Both the position numbers and the translations under genes were made by a program. This document shows positions 9,399 to 17,366 of a DNA stretch of 64,000 nt, piece by piece (position 1 is the first letter of the stretch; each line of letters starts with the position of its first letter). Below the pieces are notes generated by a model. The model had not been told where the DNA came from and did no database searches. It worked only from the letters and a program-made list of their open reading frames with translations. The DNA is from Curtobacterium sp. MCBA15_009 (GTDB lineage Bacteria; Actinomycetota; Actinomycetes; Actinomycetales; Microbacteriaceae), in assembly GCF_001864895.1 (NCBI RefSeq), contig NZ_MJGO01000038.1:153840-217839 (forward strand). The letters run 5' to 3'.

Positions 9399-9469
9399 CG
9401 GTGGAGCGCTCGCCGCGGGCAGACCGGTGGTGGCAGTCGGGCCCTGTGGGGTGGTGGTGCGGTAGGGCG

Positions 9470-9499
9470 ATGCTACGGCTTGGTATACCGCGGCCGCAA
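9470..9499 (-). promoter_or_regulatory. Candidate promoter of the gltB-like operon
   Basis: On the minus strand TTGCGG (9499-9494) and TAGCAT (9475-9470) are 18 nt apart, matching a housekeeping-sigma promoter. The start of transcription would be near 9463, giving a leader of about 65 nt to the ATG at 9398. No strong ribosome binding site precedes that ATG or the alternative GTG. Confidence 0.35.
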
Positions 9500-9504
9500 C
9501 AAAC

Positions 9505-9600
9505 CGGCCGGACGGGTGGCGTGCGGGGCGTGGGCGGGGTGCGGGTGGGGTGCGGCGCGGGCGCGGCGCGGGGTGTGGGCACCGGGCGACCGGCGTGGGG
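9505..9600 (+). other. G-run-rich stretch, possible G-quadruplex former
   Basis: Many runs of three or four G occur on the plus strand with short loops. The stretch lies upstream of the leftward gltB-like promoter and about 200 bp before the LuxR-type gene. It accounts for part of the 412-bp space 9399-9810. Elsewhere in that space I see only a copy of the GGTTGTGCGAG motif (about 9684-9694), shared with the repeat near 11.4 kb. Confidence 0.4.
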
Positions 9601-9810
9601 CCGACGCCGTCGGCCGGTGCGAGGACGGTTCGCACGATCGAAGTGCGACGGCGCCACGGATCGGGGCGGTTCGGCACCACTGTGGTTGTGCGAGCCGACG
9701 ATCCGACCAGCCGGCCCGGCCGTCCGCCGCCGCCCGCCGCACCCCGCCGCGGCGAACTCCTGGTGAACGAGCGAACACGACACGTGTTGCACGGATACGT
9801 TCGACGCACG

Positions 9811-10629
9811 ATGACGACCGAGCGCGATGACGCACACCGATCGGCCATGCTGCTCCCGGGGGAGCTGCTGGGGCTGTCGCTCGACGAGCGGTGCGCCGAG
9901 TTCGAGGCGCTCCTGCTCGCACCACCGCTGCACGGCATCCGGCCGGACGGCCACGACTGGCTCCGGCAGCGGTACGCCGAGATCGTCCCGATCGTGCTGC
10001 CGGCGGCGCTGCGGGCCGTCGAGCGCGGTGAGCCCGTCGACCGCGACTGTCTGGCACGGCTGCGCGAGGTCGCCGCCGCACGGGCCGAGGACCCGCGGGT
10101 GGACGTCTCGGTGGTGCTCCGCGGGGCACTGCCCGCGATCCGGGTCTTCGCTCTCGTCATGCACACGGCGACGCGCGACCACGCGGCCACGGCGGACCGT
10201 GCCGCGCGGACCATGCTCGCGATGAGCCGGGCGTCGCTGGTGGCCCACGAGCTCGGCTCGTGCTGGGCCGAGTCCTGGTCGCACCAGCGTCGACGGGCCG
10301 CGGCCGATGCGTCGGCGACGGTGACGACGGGGGAGATCGACCTGGTCGCCGAGGCGCCCGGTCTCGACGACACCGAGGAGCGGATGCTGGCGCTCGCGGC
10401 CCACGGTCTGTCGAACGACGCGATCGCGCGCGAGACCTCGTACAGCCGCCAGGCGGTGGCGTGGCACCTCGGACGGCTCATGCGGACGTGGAAGGCGCCG
10501 AACCGGACCGCGCTGGTGTCGATCGCCTTCGTGAAGGGGTGGATCCGCGCGCGGTGCTCGGAGCGTCCGGATGCCGTCTGGCCGCCGTCGCTCGGCCCGG
10601 GGACGGACGCGCACGACGACGGCCCCTGA
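9811..10629 (+). CDS. LuxR-type transcriptional regulator
   Basis: This 272-residue protein has a C-terminal helix-turn-helix of the LuxR/GerE type (TEERMLALAAHGLSNDAIARE, then SRQAVAWHLGRLMRTW, about residues 190-245). The N-terminal 180 residues are helical and match no receiver or PAS domain that I can recognise. The ATG at 9811 was chosen because TACGTT (9796-9801) sits 9 nt upstream and no ribosome binding site is visible, fitting leaderless or very short-leader transcription. It is divergent from the gltB-like operon, so it could regulate that operon. A hairpin overlapping its stop probably ends transcription. Confidence 0.8.
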   Translation: MTTERDDAHRSAMLLPGELLGLSLDERCAEFEALLLAPPLHGIRPDGHDWLRQRYAEIVPIVLPAALRAVERGEPVDRDCLARLREVAAARAEDPRVDVSVVLRGALPAIRVFALVMHTATRDHAATADRAARTMLAMSRASLVAHELGSCWAESWSHQRRRAAADASATVTTGEIDLVAEAPGLDDTEERMLALAAHGLSNDAIARETSYSRQAVAWHLGRLMRTWKAPNRTALVSIAFVKGWIRARCSERPDAVWPPSLGPGTDAHDDGP

Positions 10630-10648
10630 GACCGGGGTCCCAGGGGCC
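10621..10648. terminator. Bidirectional hairpin terminator
   Basis: GGCCCCTG (10621-10628) pairs with CAGGGGCC (10641-10648), and an inner GACC/GGTC stem extends it. It overlaps the stop codon of the LuxR-type gene and lies just past the end of the convergent secreted-protein gene. There is no T-run, which is common for GC-rich actinobacteria. Confidence 0.6.
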
Positions 10649-10667
10649 GGACGTCGTGCGCGGCGGG

Positions 10668-11165
10668 TCAGCCGCCGTTGACGCTGATGACGTTGTCGAT
10701 GCGCTCGATGTTGCCGAACGCACCCCAGTTCAGCCAGCCGCCGTCACCGTTGTTGGTGATCCGGCCGGCTCCCTTGAACCAGTAGATGACGTAGTTGCCG
10801 CCCTTGATGTCGATCGACTGGGCGTCGGCGACGTCGCCCTCGACCGTGATGTCCTGGTTCTTGTTGACCACCGCGACGGTGAGGCGGTCCGGGTTGCCGG
10901 CGTTCCAGTAGCCGACGTCGAGTGCGGCCTGCACGGCACCGCCCCGGTCGCCCTGGTCGTTGACCGCGTCCTTGATGGCGTTGACGAGCGCCACCGGGTC
11001 GAGGTTGACGTTGACGTTCCCGCCGAGGTCGGCGGTGGAGGAGCTCGGCGCCGGTGCCGGCTCCGCGGCCTGGGCGGGAGCGGCGACGAGGGCGCCTGCG
11101 ATGACCGCGCCGCTGAGGGCGGTGCCGGCGAAGAGCTTGACGGACTTGGACTTGAACGAGTTCAT
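10668..11165 (-). CDS. Small secreted protein of unknown function
   Basis: This 165-residue precursor has a clear Sec signal peptide: MNSFKSKS basic start, a hydrophobic core (LFAGTALSGAVIAGALVAA) and an AQA cleavage site near residue 33. The mature part begins with a Pro/Ser-rich stretch. It then has a mixed region of about 120 residues (NVNVNLDPVALVNAIKDAVND, GGNYVIYWFKG, ending NVISVNGG) without cysteines. I do not recognise a family. GATGGGA lies just upstream of the ATG at 11165. It is probably exported and monocistronic, ending at the shared terminator. Confidence 0.8.
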   Translation of the reverse strand: MNSFKSKSVKLFAGTALSGAVIAGALVAAPAQAAEPAPAPSSSTADLGGNVNVNLDPVALVNAIKDAVNDQGDRGGAVQAALDVGYWNAGNPDRLTVAVVNKNQDITVEGDVADAQSIDIKGGNYVIYWFKGAGRITNNGDGGWLNWGAFGNIERIDNVISVNGG

Positions 11166-11378
11166 GATCGTGTTCCCATCTCTGCATCGGTGACCCGTGT
11201 GGGTCGTCTTGCTCGGACAGGAACCAGCCTGCGTCGGCTCCGGCCGGGATGCACGTGATCCGGCCCGACGTTGGACGATCGTCTGACGACCCGCCCGCGG
11301 CGGCGCACACGTGGCATGCTCCGCGCGCCTGGCCGCCCGGCGCAGGCCGCTCGGACCGGCGCCCGGTGCGAGCGCCGC

Positions 11379-11442
11379 TCGCACAACCGGAACGACCCCG
11401 CGCCGGGCGATCCCGCGGTTCGGGGTGACCTCGGTTGTGCGA
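11379..11442. repeat. Imperfect inverted repeat with CGGTTGTGCGA core
   Basis: The left arm (11379-11400) and right arm (11421-11442) match at 17 of 22 positions when one is reverse-complemented. Both contain CGGTTGTGCGA. A single related arm occurs near 9684. It lies in the 389-bp space 11166-11554 upstream of the secreted-protein gene, which also holds the tandem repeat described next. Confidence 0.55.
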
Positions 11443-11460
11443 ACCGCGCCGCCGCGGCCG

Positions 11461-11523
11461 CCGCGCGCCGCACCCGCCGCGCGCCGCACCCGGCGCGCGC
11501 CGCACCCGCCGCGCGCCGCACCA
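11461..11523. repeat. 16-bp tandem repeat, about four units
   Basis: The unit CCGCGCGCCGCACCCG occurs at 11461-11476 and 11477-11492. It recurs with one change at 11493-11508 and in shortened form at 11509-11523. It is intergenic and ends about 30 bp before the 3' end of the small membrane protein gene. Confidence 0.85.
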
Positions 11524-11554
11524 CGGCCGCAGCGCGCCCGCGCCGCGCCCCCGG

Positions 11555-11824
11555 TCAGTGCGGCAGCAGCACCTGCACGACGGCGACGATGACGAGCGCA
11601 GCGATCGGCACGCCCGCGATCCACAGGCCCGCCCGCACCTGCGTGCGTCTGATCGTCGGCGGGGCGTGCGAGGAGCGGGCGAACTCGGTGGCCGCCACGA
11701 GTTCGGGGGCGGCAGCCGGGGGAGCCGGTTCCGGCTGGGGGCGGTCGTCCTCGAAGGCCGGGACCTCGACGACCAGGTCGGCCGGGTCCGGTCGGCCGGG
11801 CAGCTCGTCGTACCGGTTCGTCAT
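11555..11824 (-). CDS. Small single-pass membrane protein
   Basis: This 89-residue protein has an acidic, Pro-rich N-terminal half (residues 1-60) and one C-terminal transmembrane helix (LWIAGVPIAALVIVAVVQVLL). That suggests a tail-anchored topology with the N-terminus in the cytoplasm. The start at 11824 is supported by GAGGAGG six bases upstream. No family is recognised. It lies 77 bp downstream of the fructosamine-kinase-like gene on the same strand. Confidence 0.75.
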   Translation of the reverse strand: MTNRYDELPGRPDPADLVVEVPAFEDDRPQPEPAPPAAAPELVAATEFARSSHAPPTIRRTQVRAGLWIAGVPIAALVIVAVVQVLLPH

Positions 11825-11901
11825 GCGGGCCTCCTCGTCGTGACCGTCCACCCAGTATCGCGCTCCGACACCGGCCGCGCACGGCCCTCCGCCCGCCGCG
11901 G

Positions 11902-12714
11902 TCAGGCGTACCGCTGTGCCGCGCGCAGCGCCGATCCGGTGTACGACCCGCCGAACAGGAACACGTGCAGCAGCAGCGGCGCGAGCTGGTGCAGTTCGAC
12001 GCGCTCCTGCCAGCCGTCGGCGAGCCGGGACTCCCGGTCGTAGGCGGCGAGCACCGTCTCGAGCCGGGGCAGCCCGAACAGCCCGAGCAGCGCCAGGTCC
12101 GTCTCGGCGTGGCCGCCGTGCGCGATCGGGTCGATGAGCACCGCCCCGGTCGGCTCCGACGAGTCGGTCGGCCAGAGCACGTTGCCCGCCCACAGGTCGC
12201 CGTGCAGTCGCGCCGGTCGGTCGCCGACGAGCGCCGGCTGCGGCGACCCGAGGGTGCCGTCCTGCACCCGGTCGGCGACCCGGTCGAACACGGCGGCCTG
12301 GTCGTGGTCGAACCCGCCGGCGTCGACGATGCGGCGGACGAAGTCCCGGATGCGGTACTCGGCGAAGAACTCGCCCCACGTGGCCGGCGCGCGCTCGGCG
12401 CTGACGAACGGGGTGCGCGAGCGCCCCATGCGCAGCGGCGACCCGGCCGGCCAGCCCGCGGGCGGCGCGCCCCAGTGGTCCGCACCGGCGGCGTGGGTGT
12501 GCGCGAGGGAGCGTCCGAACCGCTCCGCCTGCGCGGCGGTGGGGGAGCCGTCGGAGACCAGTTCGAGGTCGAGCACCGTCCGGCTCGGCCGTCCGAGCAC
12601 CCGCGCCGTCCTGGTGCCGCCGTCCGGCTCGGCAGCCGCGAGCCACTCGAGTCCAGCCGCCTCGGCGGCTGCCTCGTCGGGGGTGGTGAAGGTCTTCACG
12701 TGCGTCTCGGCCAT
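11902..12714 (-). CDS. Fructosamine kinase family protein
   Basis: This 270-residue protein has the kinase-like fold of the fructosamine-3-kinase/aminoglycoside phosphotransferase group. The catalytic loop is HGDLWAGN (His171 onward), followed by the metal-binding LIDP. The N-terminal half has the expected LELV hydrophobic strand and conserved FGRSLAHTHAAG and FFAEYRI segments. Family members phosphorylate fructosamines or ribulosamines on glycated proteins or small molecules so the sugar is released. No substrate can be deduced here. It is transcribed leftward, apart from the two-component pair upstream. Confidence 0.85.
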   Translation of the reverse strand: MAETHVKTFTTPDEAAAEAAGLEWLAAAEPDGGTRTARVLGRPSRTVLDLELVSDGSPTAAQAERFGRSLAHTHAAGADHWGAPPAGWPAGSPLRMGRSRTPFVSAERAPATWGEFFAEYRIRDFVRRIVDAGGFDHDQAAVFDRVADRVQDGTLGSPQPALVGDRPARLHGDLWAGNVLWPTDSSEPTGAVLIDPIAHGGHAETDLALLGLFGLPRLETVLAAYDRESRLADGWQERVELHQLAPLLLHVFLFGGSYTGSALRAAQRYA

Positions 12715-12759
12715 CGCCCCATCCTGCCGACGACCGCGGCGTGCCCGTTCAGCGCCCGG

Positions 12760-13446
12760 TCACCCGGCGGCCCGCCCGCGCCGGGCCGCGTGCACGACCA
12801 GCGCGAGCTGCACCCGGTTCTCGACGCCGAACTTCTCGTAGACGTGGCCGATGTGCGTCTTCACCGTGGCGAGCCCGACGAACAGGTCGGCGGCGATCTG
12901 CGCGTTCGACGCCCCGTTCGCGACGGCGAGGGCGACCTCGGTCTCGCGCTCGGTGAGCAGCGCGAGCAGCCGCCGCTCCGCCGCCCCGTCGGTGTCGGGG
13001 CGCACCGGTCCGGCGTCCGGTGCCGCGGCGAAGGCGATGACCCGGTCGAGCACGGACGGCGACAGGATCGACCGGCCGGCGGCGACGGTGCGCACGGCCT
13101 CGACGAGCTCGTGCGGCGGGGTGTCCTTGAGCAGGAACCCGCGGGCACCGCTCCGGAGGGCGCCGAGCACGAGGTCGTCCCCCTCGAACGTCGTCAGGAC
13201 GAGCACGGCGAGTTCCGGCCGACGCCGCAGTTCGCGAGCGGTCGCGACCAGGCCGTCGCAGCGCGGCATCCGGATGTCCATGAGCACGACGTCGGGTTCG
13301 GTCGCCGCGATGACGCCCTCGGCCTCGAGCCCGTCACCGGCCTCGCCGACGACGTCGATGCCGACATCGCCGCTGAGCAGCAGCCGGAGGCCGGCGCGCA
13401 CGAGCTGGTCGTCGTCGACCAGGACGACCCGGACCGGTGCGGTCAC
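12760..13446 (-). CDS. NarL/LuxR-family response regulator
   Basis: This 228-residue protein has a receiver domain with Asp11-Asp13 as acidic cluster, Asp57 as phospho-acceptor (LMDIRMP) and Lys107 (LKDT). A C-terminal LuxR helix-turn-helix follows (LTERETEVALAVANGASNAQ, then KTHIGHVYEKF). The GTG start overlaps the stop of the histidine kinase gene by 4 bp (GTGA), so the two are translationally coupled and form one two-component system. The input signal and targets are unknown. Confidence 0.92.
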   Translation of the reverse strand: MTAPVRVVLVDDDQLVRAGLRLLLSGDVGIDVVGEAGDGLEAEGVIAATEPDVVLMDIRMPRCDGLVATARELRRRPELAVLVLTTFEGDDLVLGALRSGARGFLLKDTPPHELVEAVRTVAAGRSILSPSVLDRVIAFAAAPDAGPVRPDTDGAAERRLLALLTERETEVALAVANGASNAQIAADLFVGLATVKTHIGHVYEKFGVENRVQLALVVHAARRGRAAG

Positions 13447-14654
13447 GCCGTCCACGGCAGCACCGCCTCGACGGTCCAGACGCCCTCGGCCCCGGCCCCG
13501 GCGCGGAAGGTGCCGCCGACGAGCCGGGCGCGCTCGGCGAGGCCGCGCAGCCCGTGCCCGACGTCGATCGTGCCGGCGTCGGCGGCGTCGTCGGTCGACG
13601 CGACCGGGTTCGTCACGACGACCCGCAGGGCCGGGGTGGGGAGCAGGTCGAGCACCACGTCGACCGGCCGCCCGGTCGCGTGGCGGCGGGCGTTCGTCAG
13701 GGCCTCCTGCACGATGCGGTACGCGTGGCGACCGACGACGGCCGGCACCGTGTCGAGGTCGCCGAGCGTGGCCCGGACCGTCGTCCCCGCGGCGCGCGCC
13801 TGGTCGAGGAGCGCGGGCAGGTCGCCGAGCGTCGGCTGCGGAGGCGCGGTGCCGGTGACCTCGTCGCCCCCGGTGGACGCGGGGTCGCGCAGGACCCCGA
13901 GCACGTCGCGCAGGTCGGTGAGCGCGGCGTGCGCCTCGGCGCGCACCACGCCGGCCGCGGCCGCCGTCTCGTCGGGGGAGAGCGCGGGACCGCGGTACTC
14001 GAGCGCCCCGGCGTGCAGCGCGACGAGGGACAGCCGGTGTCCGAGCACGTCGTGCATCTCGCGGGCGATGTGCGCGCGTTCCTGCTCGCGGGCGCGGTCC
14101 TCGCGGAGCTGCTGGTCGCGTTCGAGCAGGGCCGCGCGTTCGCGGAGCGACACGACGAGGGCGCGGCGCTGGCCGACGCCGATGCCGATGGCCGCCAGCA
14201 GGGCGACGACGACGGCGGCGGCCACCACGACCTGCCACAGCGGTGTGGCGTCGTCCGGCACGAGCAGGCCCTCGTACACGATCGTGGCGACGACCATCAC
14301 CGCGCTCGTCACGGCGATCTCGACGACGCGACGGCGGGTGGCGACCGAGACCACCGCGAGTGCGGCCGCCCCGATCGCCAGCGTCGAGACCGTGCTCAGC
14401 GCGACGACCACGATCGTCACCAGCAGGGGCGCACGGTGTCGGAACGGCACGAGCAACAGGGCGAGGACCCCGCACAGCAGGTCGGCGACGAGCAGACCGC
14501 CGACACGGGCGTCGCTCCACCCCGCGGTGTCGAGCGTCCACCAGACCAGGGCGAAGGCGGTCACGCCGGCCAGCGCGGCGACGGCCAGCCGCCAGGTCTC
14601 CGCCCAGATGCGTCGACCGACGGGGACGGCGGGCAGGGTCGCGGTCGTGGTCAT
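13443..14654 (-). CDS. Two-component sensor histidine kinase (HisKA_3 type)
   Basis: This 403-residue protein has an N-terminal membrane domain of about five helices (residues 15-160). A short coiled-coil follows, then a HisKA_3 dimerisation domain with phospho-acceptor His201 (EMHDVLGH) and a HATPase_c domain (YRIVQEALTNARRHA, GHGLRGLAERARLVGG). This is the usual layout of actinobacterial partners of NarL-type regulators. TAGGCT (14666-14661) ends 6 nt before the ATG and no ribosome binding site is visible, so the transcript is probably leaderless. It is coupled to the response regulator downstream. Confidence 0.92.
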   Translation of the reverse strand: MTTTATLPAVPVGRRIWAETWRLAVAALAGVTAFALVWWTLDTAGWSDARVGGLLVADLLCGVLALLLVPFRHRAPLLVTIVVVALSTVSTLAIGAAALAVVSVATRRRVVEIAVTSAVMVVATIVYEGLLVPDDATPLWQVVVAAAVVVALLAAIGIGVGQRRALVVSLRERAALLERDQQLREDRAREQERAHIAREMHDVLGHRLSLVALHAGALEYRGPALSPDETAAAAGVVRAEAHAALTDLRDVLGVLRDPASTGGDEVTGTAPPQPTLGDLPALLDQARAAGTTVRATLGDLDTVPAVVGRHAYRIVQEALTNARRHATGRPVDVVLDLLPTPALRVVVTNPVASTDDAADAGTIDVGHGLRGLAERARLVGGTFRAGAGAEGVWTVEAVLPWTA

Positions 14655-14709
14655 GCTCCGAGCCTAGGAAGCCGGGGCGGTCGGCGGATCCACCGAAGGT
14701 CGTACGCGC

Positions 14710-15558
14710 TCAGACCGCGTCGACGAGCGCCCGGGCCAGCGGGTGCCACTCGCGCGACACCGGCCCGCTCAGCACGAGCGTCCGTTCCAGTCGTCGGGCC
14801 ATCGGCACCATGACGAGGTCCGGCGGCAGCATCACGCGTCCGAGCGTCGGCACGATCGAGACGCCCTCGCCCCGTTCGATCATGCCGAACATGGTGCTCA
14901 TCTCCCGCACGCGGTGGGCGTAGCGGAAGGGACGCCCCTCGAGCTCGTGCAGCTTCTGGATCTGGTACTCGCAGCCGCCACCACCGGCGACGAGGCCGTC
15001 CTCGTGCAGGTCGTCGAGCGAGAGCGCGGGCAGCTCGGCGAGCGGGTGGTCCCGACGGACGACCGCTGCCATCTCGTCCTGGGCGACGACGACCCCGCCG
15101 ACGGGGACCGGCGAGGGGTCGACGAGCACGGCGGCGTCGACGGTGCCGGCCTCGAGCCACTCGGGCATCTCGTCGTCGTCCCCCTCGTAGACCTGGACGT
15201 CGACGTCCGGCAGGGTCACCGCCCACAGCTCGCGGAGTCGCGGCAGCAGGCCCTGGCAGACGGTGGGGACGGCCGCGAGTCGCACGGTGCCGCGGGCCGA
15301 GGCGGGCCGGACCACCGCCTCCAGGGCGTCGACGGAGGCGAGCACGCTGCGGGCGTGGGCCAGCAGACGCTCGCCGAGGGGTGTCGGGGTCGCGACGCCG
15401 CCGCGGCGGACCACCGGTCCGCCCACCTCGCGCTCGAACCCGGCGACGGCGTGCGACACCGCGGACTGGCCGACGCCGAGCTCGGCGGCGGCCGCCGTGA
15501 ACGAGCCGGTGTCGAGCGTCGTGACGAACGCCCGCAGCTGCGGGACGGAGACGGTCAT
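14710..15558 (-). CDS. LysR-family transcriptional regulator
   Basis: This 282-residue protein has an N-terminal winged helix-turn-helix (VPQLRAFVTTLDTGSFTAAA, GVGQSAVSHAVAGFE) followed by a periplasmic-binding-like effector domain (GTVRLAAVPTV to the C-terminus). It is divergent from an EamA exporter gene with about 70 bp between starts, the usual arrangement for a LysR regulator and its target. GAGGAG lies 5 nt before the ATG. Candidate half-sites lie in the shared promoter region. Confidence 0.9.
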   Translation of the reverse strand: MTVSVPQLRAFVTTLDTGSFTAAAAELGVGQSAVSHAVAGFEREVGGPVVRRGGVATPTPLGERLLAHARSVLASVDALEAVVRPASARGTVRLAAVPTVCQGLLPRLRELWAVTLPDVDVQVYEGDDDEMPEWLEAGTVDAAVLVDPSPVPVGGVVVAQDEMAAVVRRDHPLAELPALSLDDLHEDGLVAGGGGCEYQIQKLHELEGRPFRYAHRVREMSTMFGMIERGEGVSIVPTLGRVMLPPDLVMVPMARRLERTLVLSGPVSREWHPLARALVDAV

Positions 15559-15568
15559 GCGTGCTCCT

Positions 15569-15602
15569 CATGTCGGTATGAGCGACATGCGTTCGCGACA
15601 TG
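15569..15602. promoter_or_regulatory. Candidate LysR operator
   Basis: CATGTCG (15569-15575) and CGACATG (15583-15589) form a perfect inverted repeat 7 bp apart. A third CGACATG lies at 15596-15602. The array lies between the divergent LysR and EamA genes. Paired plus auxiliary half-sites are typical of LysR activation and recall sites. Confidence 0.55.
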
Positions 15603-15628
15603 CCGCCCGGTTGTCGAGACTGTACCTC

Positions 15629-16534
15629 GTGAACGCCGCCCTCTACGTCCTCGTCGCCCTCACCTGGGGTTCGAGCTTCCTCTTCGCGAAGATCGGACTC
15701 GACGGCCTCGCGCCCCAGCAGGTCGCCACCGTGCGGACCGTGCTCGGCGCCGTCACGCTCGTCGTGGTGCTGCTCGCGACCCGGCGGCGCTGGCCGCGGG
15801 AACCGCGGGTGTGGGTGCACCTGGCCGTCGTCGCGGTGTTCCTCAACGCGCTGCCGTCGTCGCTCATGGCGTGGGCCGAGCAGACGGTGCCGTCGGGACT
15901 CGCGAGCATCTACAACGCGACGACCCCGATCATGACGCTGGCCGCCCTCGCGGTGCTCGTGCCGTCCGAGCGGCTGCGCGGCCGGCAGGTGCTCGGGATC
16001 GTGCTCGGCATCGTCGGGGTGCTCGTGCTCGTCGGCCCGTGGGACGTCCTCACCGACCCCGAGGTCCTGGCGAGCGTGCCGGGACAGGTCGCGCTGCTCG
16101 GCATGACGGCGTCCTACGGCGTCGGGCTCGCCTACCTGCGCCGGGTGGCGGTGGCGAGCGCGTACGACCCGGTCACGTTGGCGACGGTCCAGCTGACGCT
16201 GGCGTCGGGGATGCTCCTGGTGGTCGCGCCCGTCATCGCGACCGGTCCGGTGCAGCTGGACGGGAGGATCGTGGCCGCGATGGTCGCGCTCGGTTGCGTC
16301 GGGACGGGGCTGGCCTACGCCTGGAACACGCGCCTGGTGCAGGCGTGGGGCGCGGGTCGCGCGTCCACCGTGACCTACCTGACGCCGGTGGTCGGGGTGG
16401 CGCTCGGCGTGCTCGTGCTCGGTGAGCGGGTGCGGTGGAACGAGCCGGTCGGCGGCCTGGTCGTGCTGCTCGGCATCGCGCTCGCGTCCGGGGTGCTCGG
16501 GCGTCGCCGGACGGCGGTGCGGACCGCGGTCTGA
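15629..16534 (+). CDS. EamA/DMT-family transporter
   Basis: This 301-residue protein has ten predicted transmembrane helices in two EamA repeats. Typical motifs are WGSSFLFAKIGL near the N-terminus, AEQTVPSGLASIYNATTPI in repeat 1 and YLTPVVGVALGVLVLGE in repeat 2. The family exports small metabolites or amino acids; no substrate can be read from the sequence. The GTG at 15629 begins the conserved part. Upstream ATGs at 15578 and 15587 lie inside the candidate operator and would add residues unlike the family. No clear ribosome binding site precedes any of them. It is divergent from its probable LysR regulator. Confidence 0.88.
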   Translation: MNAALYVLVALTWGSSFLFAKIGLDGLAPQQVATVRTVLGAVTLVVVLLATRRRWPREPRVWVHLAVVAVFLNALPSSLMAWAEQTVPSGLASIYNATTPIMTLAALAVLVPSERLRGRQVLGIVLGIVGVLVLVGPWDVLTDPEVLASVPGQVALLGMTASYGVGLAYLRRVAVASAYDPVTLATVQLTLASGMLLVVAPVIATGPVQLDGRIVAAMVALGCVGTGLAYAWNTRLVQAWGAGRASTVTYLTPVVGVALGVLVLGERVRWNEPVGGLVVLLGIALASGVLGRRRTAVRTAV

Positions 16535-16577
16535 CGGCGGGGCCCCGTGGCGTGCGGCGCCGACGTCCGGTGCCGGG

Positions 16578-17225
16578 TCAGTCCTCGTCGAGGTGCGCCG
16601 ACAGCGGCGGACCCGGGTGCAGCACGCCGTTCACGATCGCCTGGATCGCGAACTCGCTCGCCGCGGCGAGGTCGACGGCCGACGGGTCGAGCAGCCACTG
16701 CAGCTGCAGGCCGTCCATGACCGCGAGGACCGCCGCCGAGGCGTGGTCGACGGTGCGCAGGTCGGTCACGCCCTCGGCTGCGCAGAGCGCACGGAACGCG
16801 TGGTCGACGTCGGACCGCAGGGTCCGGTACCGCTGCTCGAAGTAGGCGCGCGCCGGGTGGTCGTCGGTCACGGACTCGGACGACAGGACCGTGTAGACCT
16901 GCACGATGCCGGGCCGGAGGCTGTTGCGCAGCACGGTCGACACGAAGTGCACGAACAGGCCGGCGCCGCCCGGCATCTGCTTGCCGTCGAGGTCGGCGAC
17001 GTCGTCGCGGTCGCGGAACTCGATCACCTCGAGCAGCAGGGCCTGCTTCGAGCCGAAGTGGTGCAGGACGCCCGCGCGGGTGATGCCGACCTGGTCCGCG
17101 ATGTCGGCAAGGGTGCCGTTCGTCGAGCCCTTCGCGCCGAACGTGTCGACCGCCGCCCGGAGGATGTCCTGCCGCTTGCGTTCGGTCTCGGGTCGTGGCG
17201 TGGCACTGCTGGCAGTCGTGGTCAT
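16578..17225 (-). CDS. TetR-family regulator of the oligosaccharide operon
   Basis: This 215-residue protein has an N-terminal TetR helix-turn-helix (ILRAAVDTFGAKGSTNGTLADI, GITRAGVLHHFGSKQALL). Its helical ligand-binding domain resembles TetR_C_6-type regulators (YTVLSSESVTDDHPARAYFE). It is divergent from the six-gene ABC/beta-glucosidase operon, and the shared 141-bp region contains an inverted repeat over the operon's promoter. The likely role is repression of that operon, with relief by a sugar or glycoside; this is inferred from position only. Most known cellobiose operons in actinobacteria use LacI regulators, so a TetR here is a little unusual. Confidence 0.9.
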   Translation of the reverse strand: MTTTASSATPRPETERKRQDILRAAVDTFGAKGSTNGTLADIADQVGITRAGVLHHFGSKQALLLEVIEFRDRDDVADLDGKQMPGGAGLFVHFVSTVLRNSLRPGIVQVYTVLSSESVTDDHPARAYFEQRYRTLRSDVDHAFRALCAAEGVTDLRTVDHASAAVLAVMDGLQLQWLLDPSAVDLAAASEFAIQAIVNGVLHPGPPLSAHLDED

Positions 17226-17274
17226 CGCACCGGTCTCCCGCCTTCGAGTCGCTCGTCACACTACACCGGATCGT

Positions 17275-17307
17275 TACTTGCTTTCTGGTCAGTAAGTACG
17301 TTACGTT
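17275..17307 (+). promoter_or_regulatory. Promoter and TetR operator of the oligosaccharide operon
   Basis: TTGCTT (17278-17283) and TACGTT (17302-17307), 18 bp apart, form a good promoter for the binding-protein gene. The inverted repeat TACTTGCT...AGTAAGTA (17275-17298) overlaps the -35 and spacer, where a repressor would block RNA polymerase. The AT-rich character contrasts with the surroundings. Confidence 0.6.
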
Positions 17308-17366
17308 CTGCCGCAGTCGCCTGTTCAGCAGGCCACGGAAACGACGAAGTTCCCGAGGGAGAAGCA

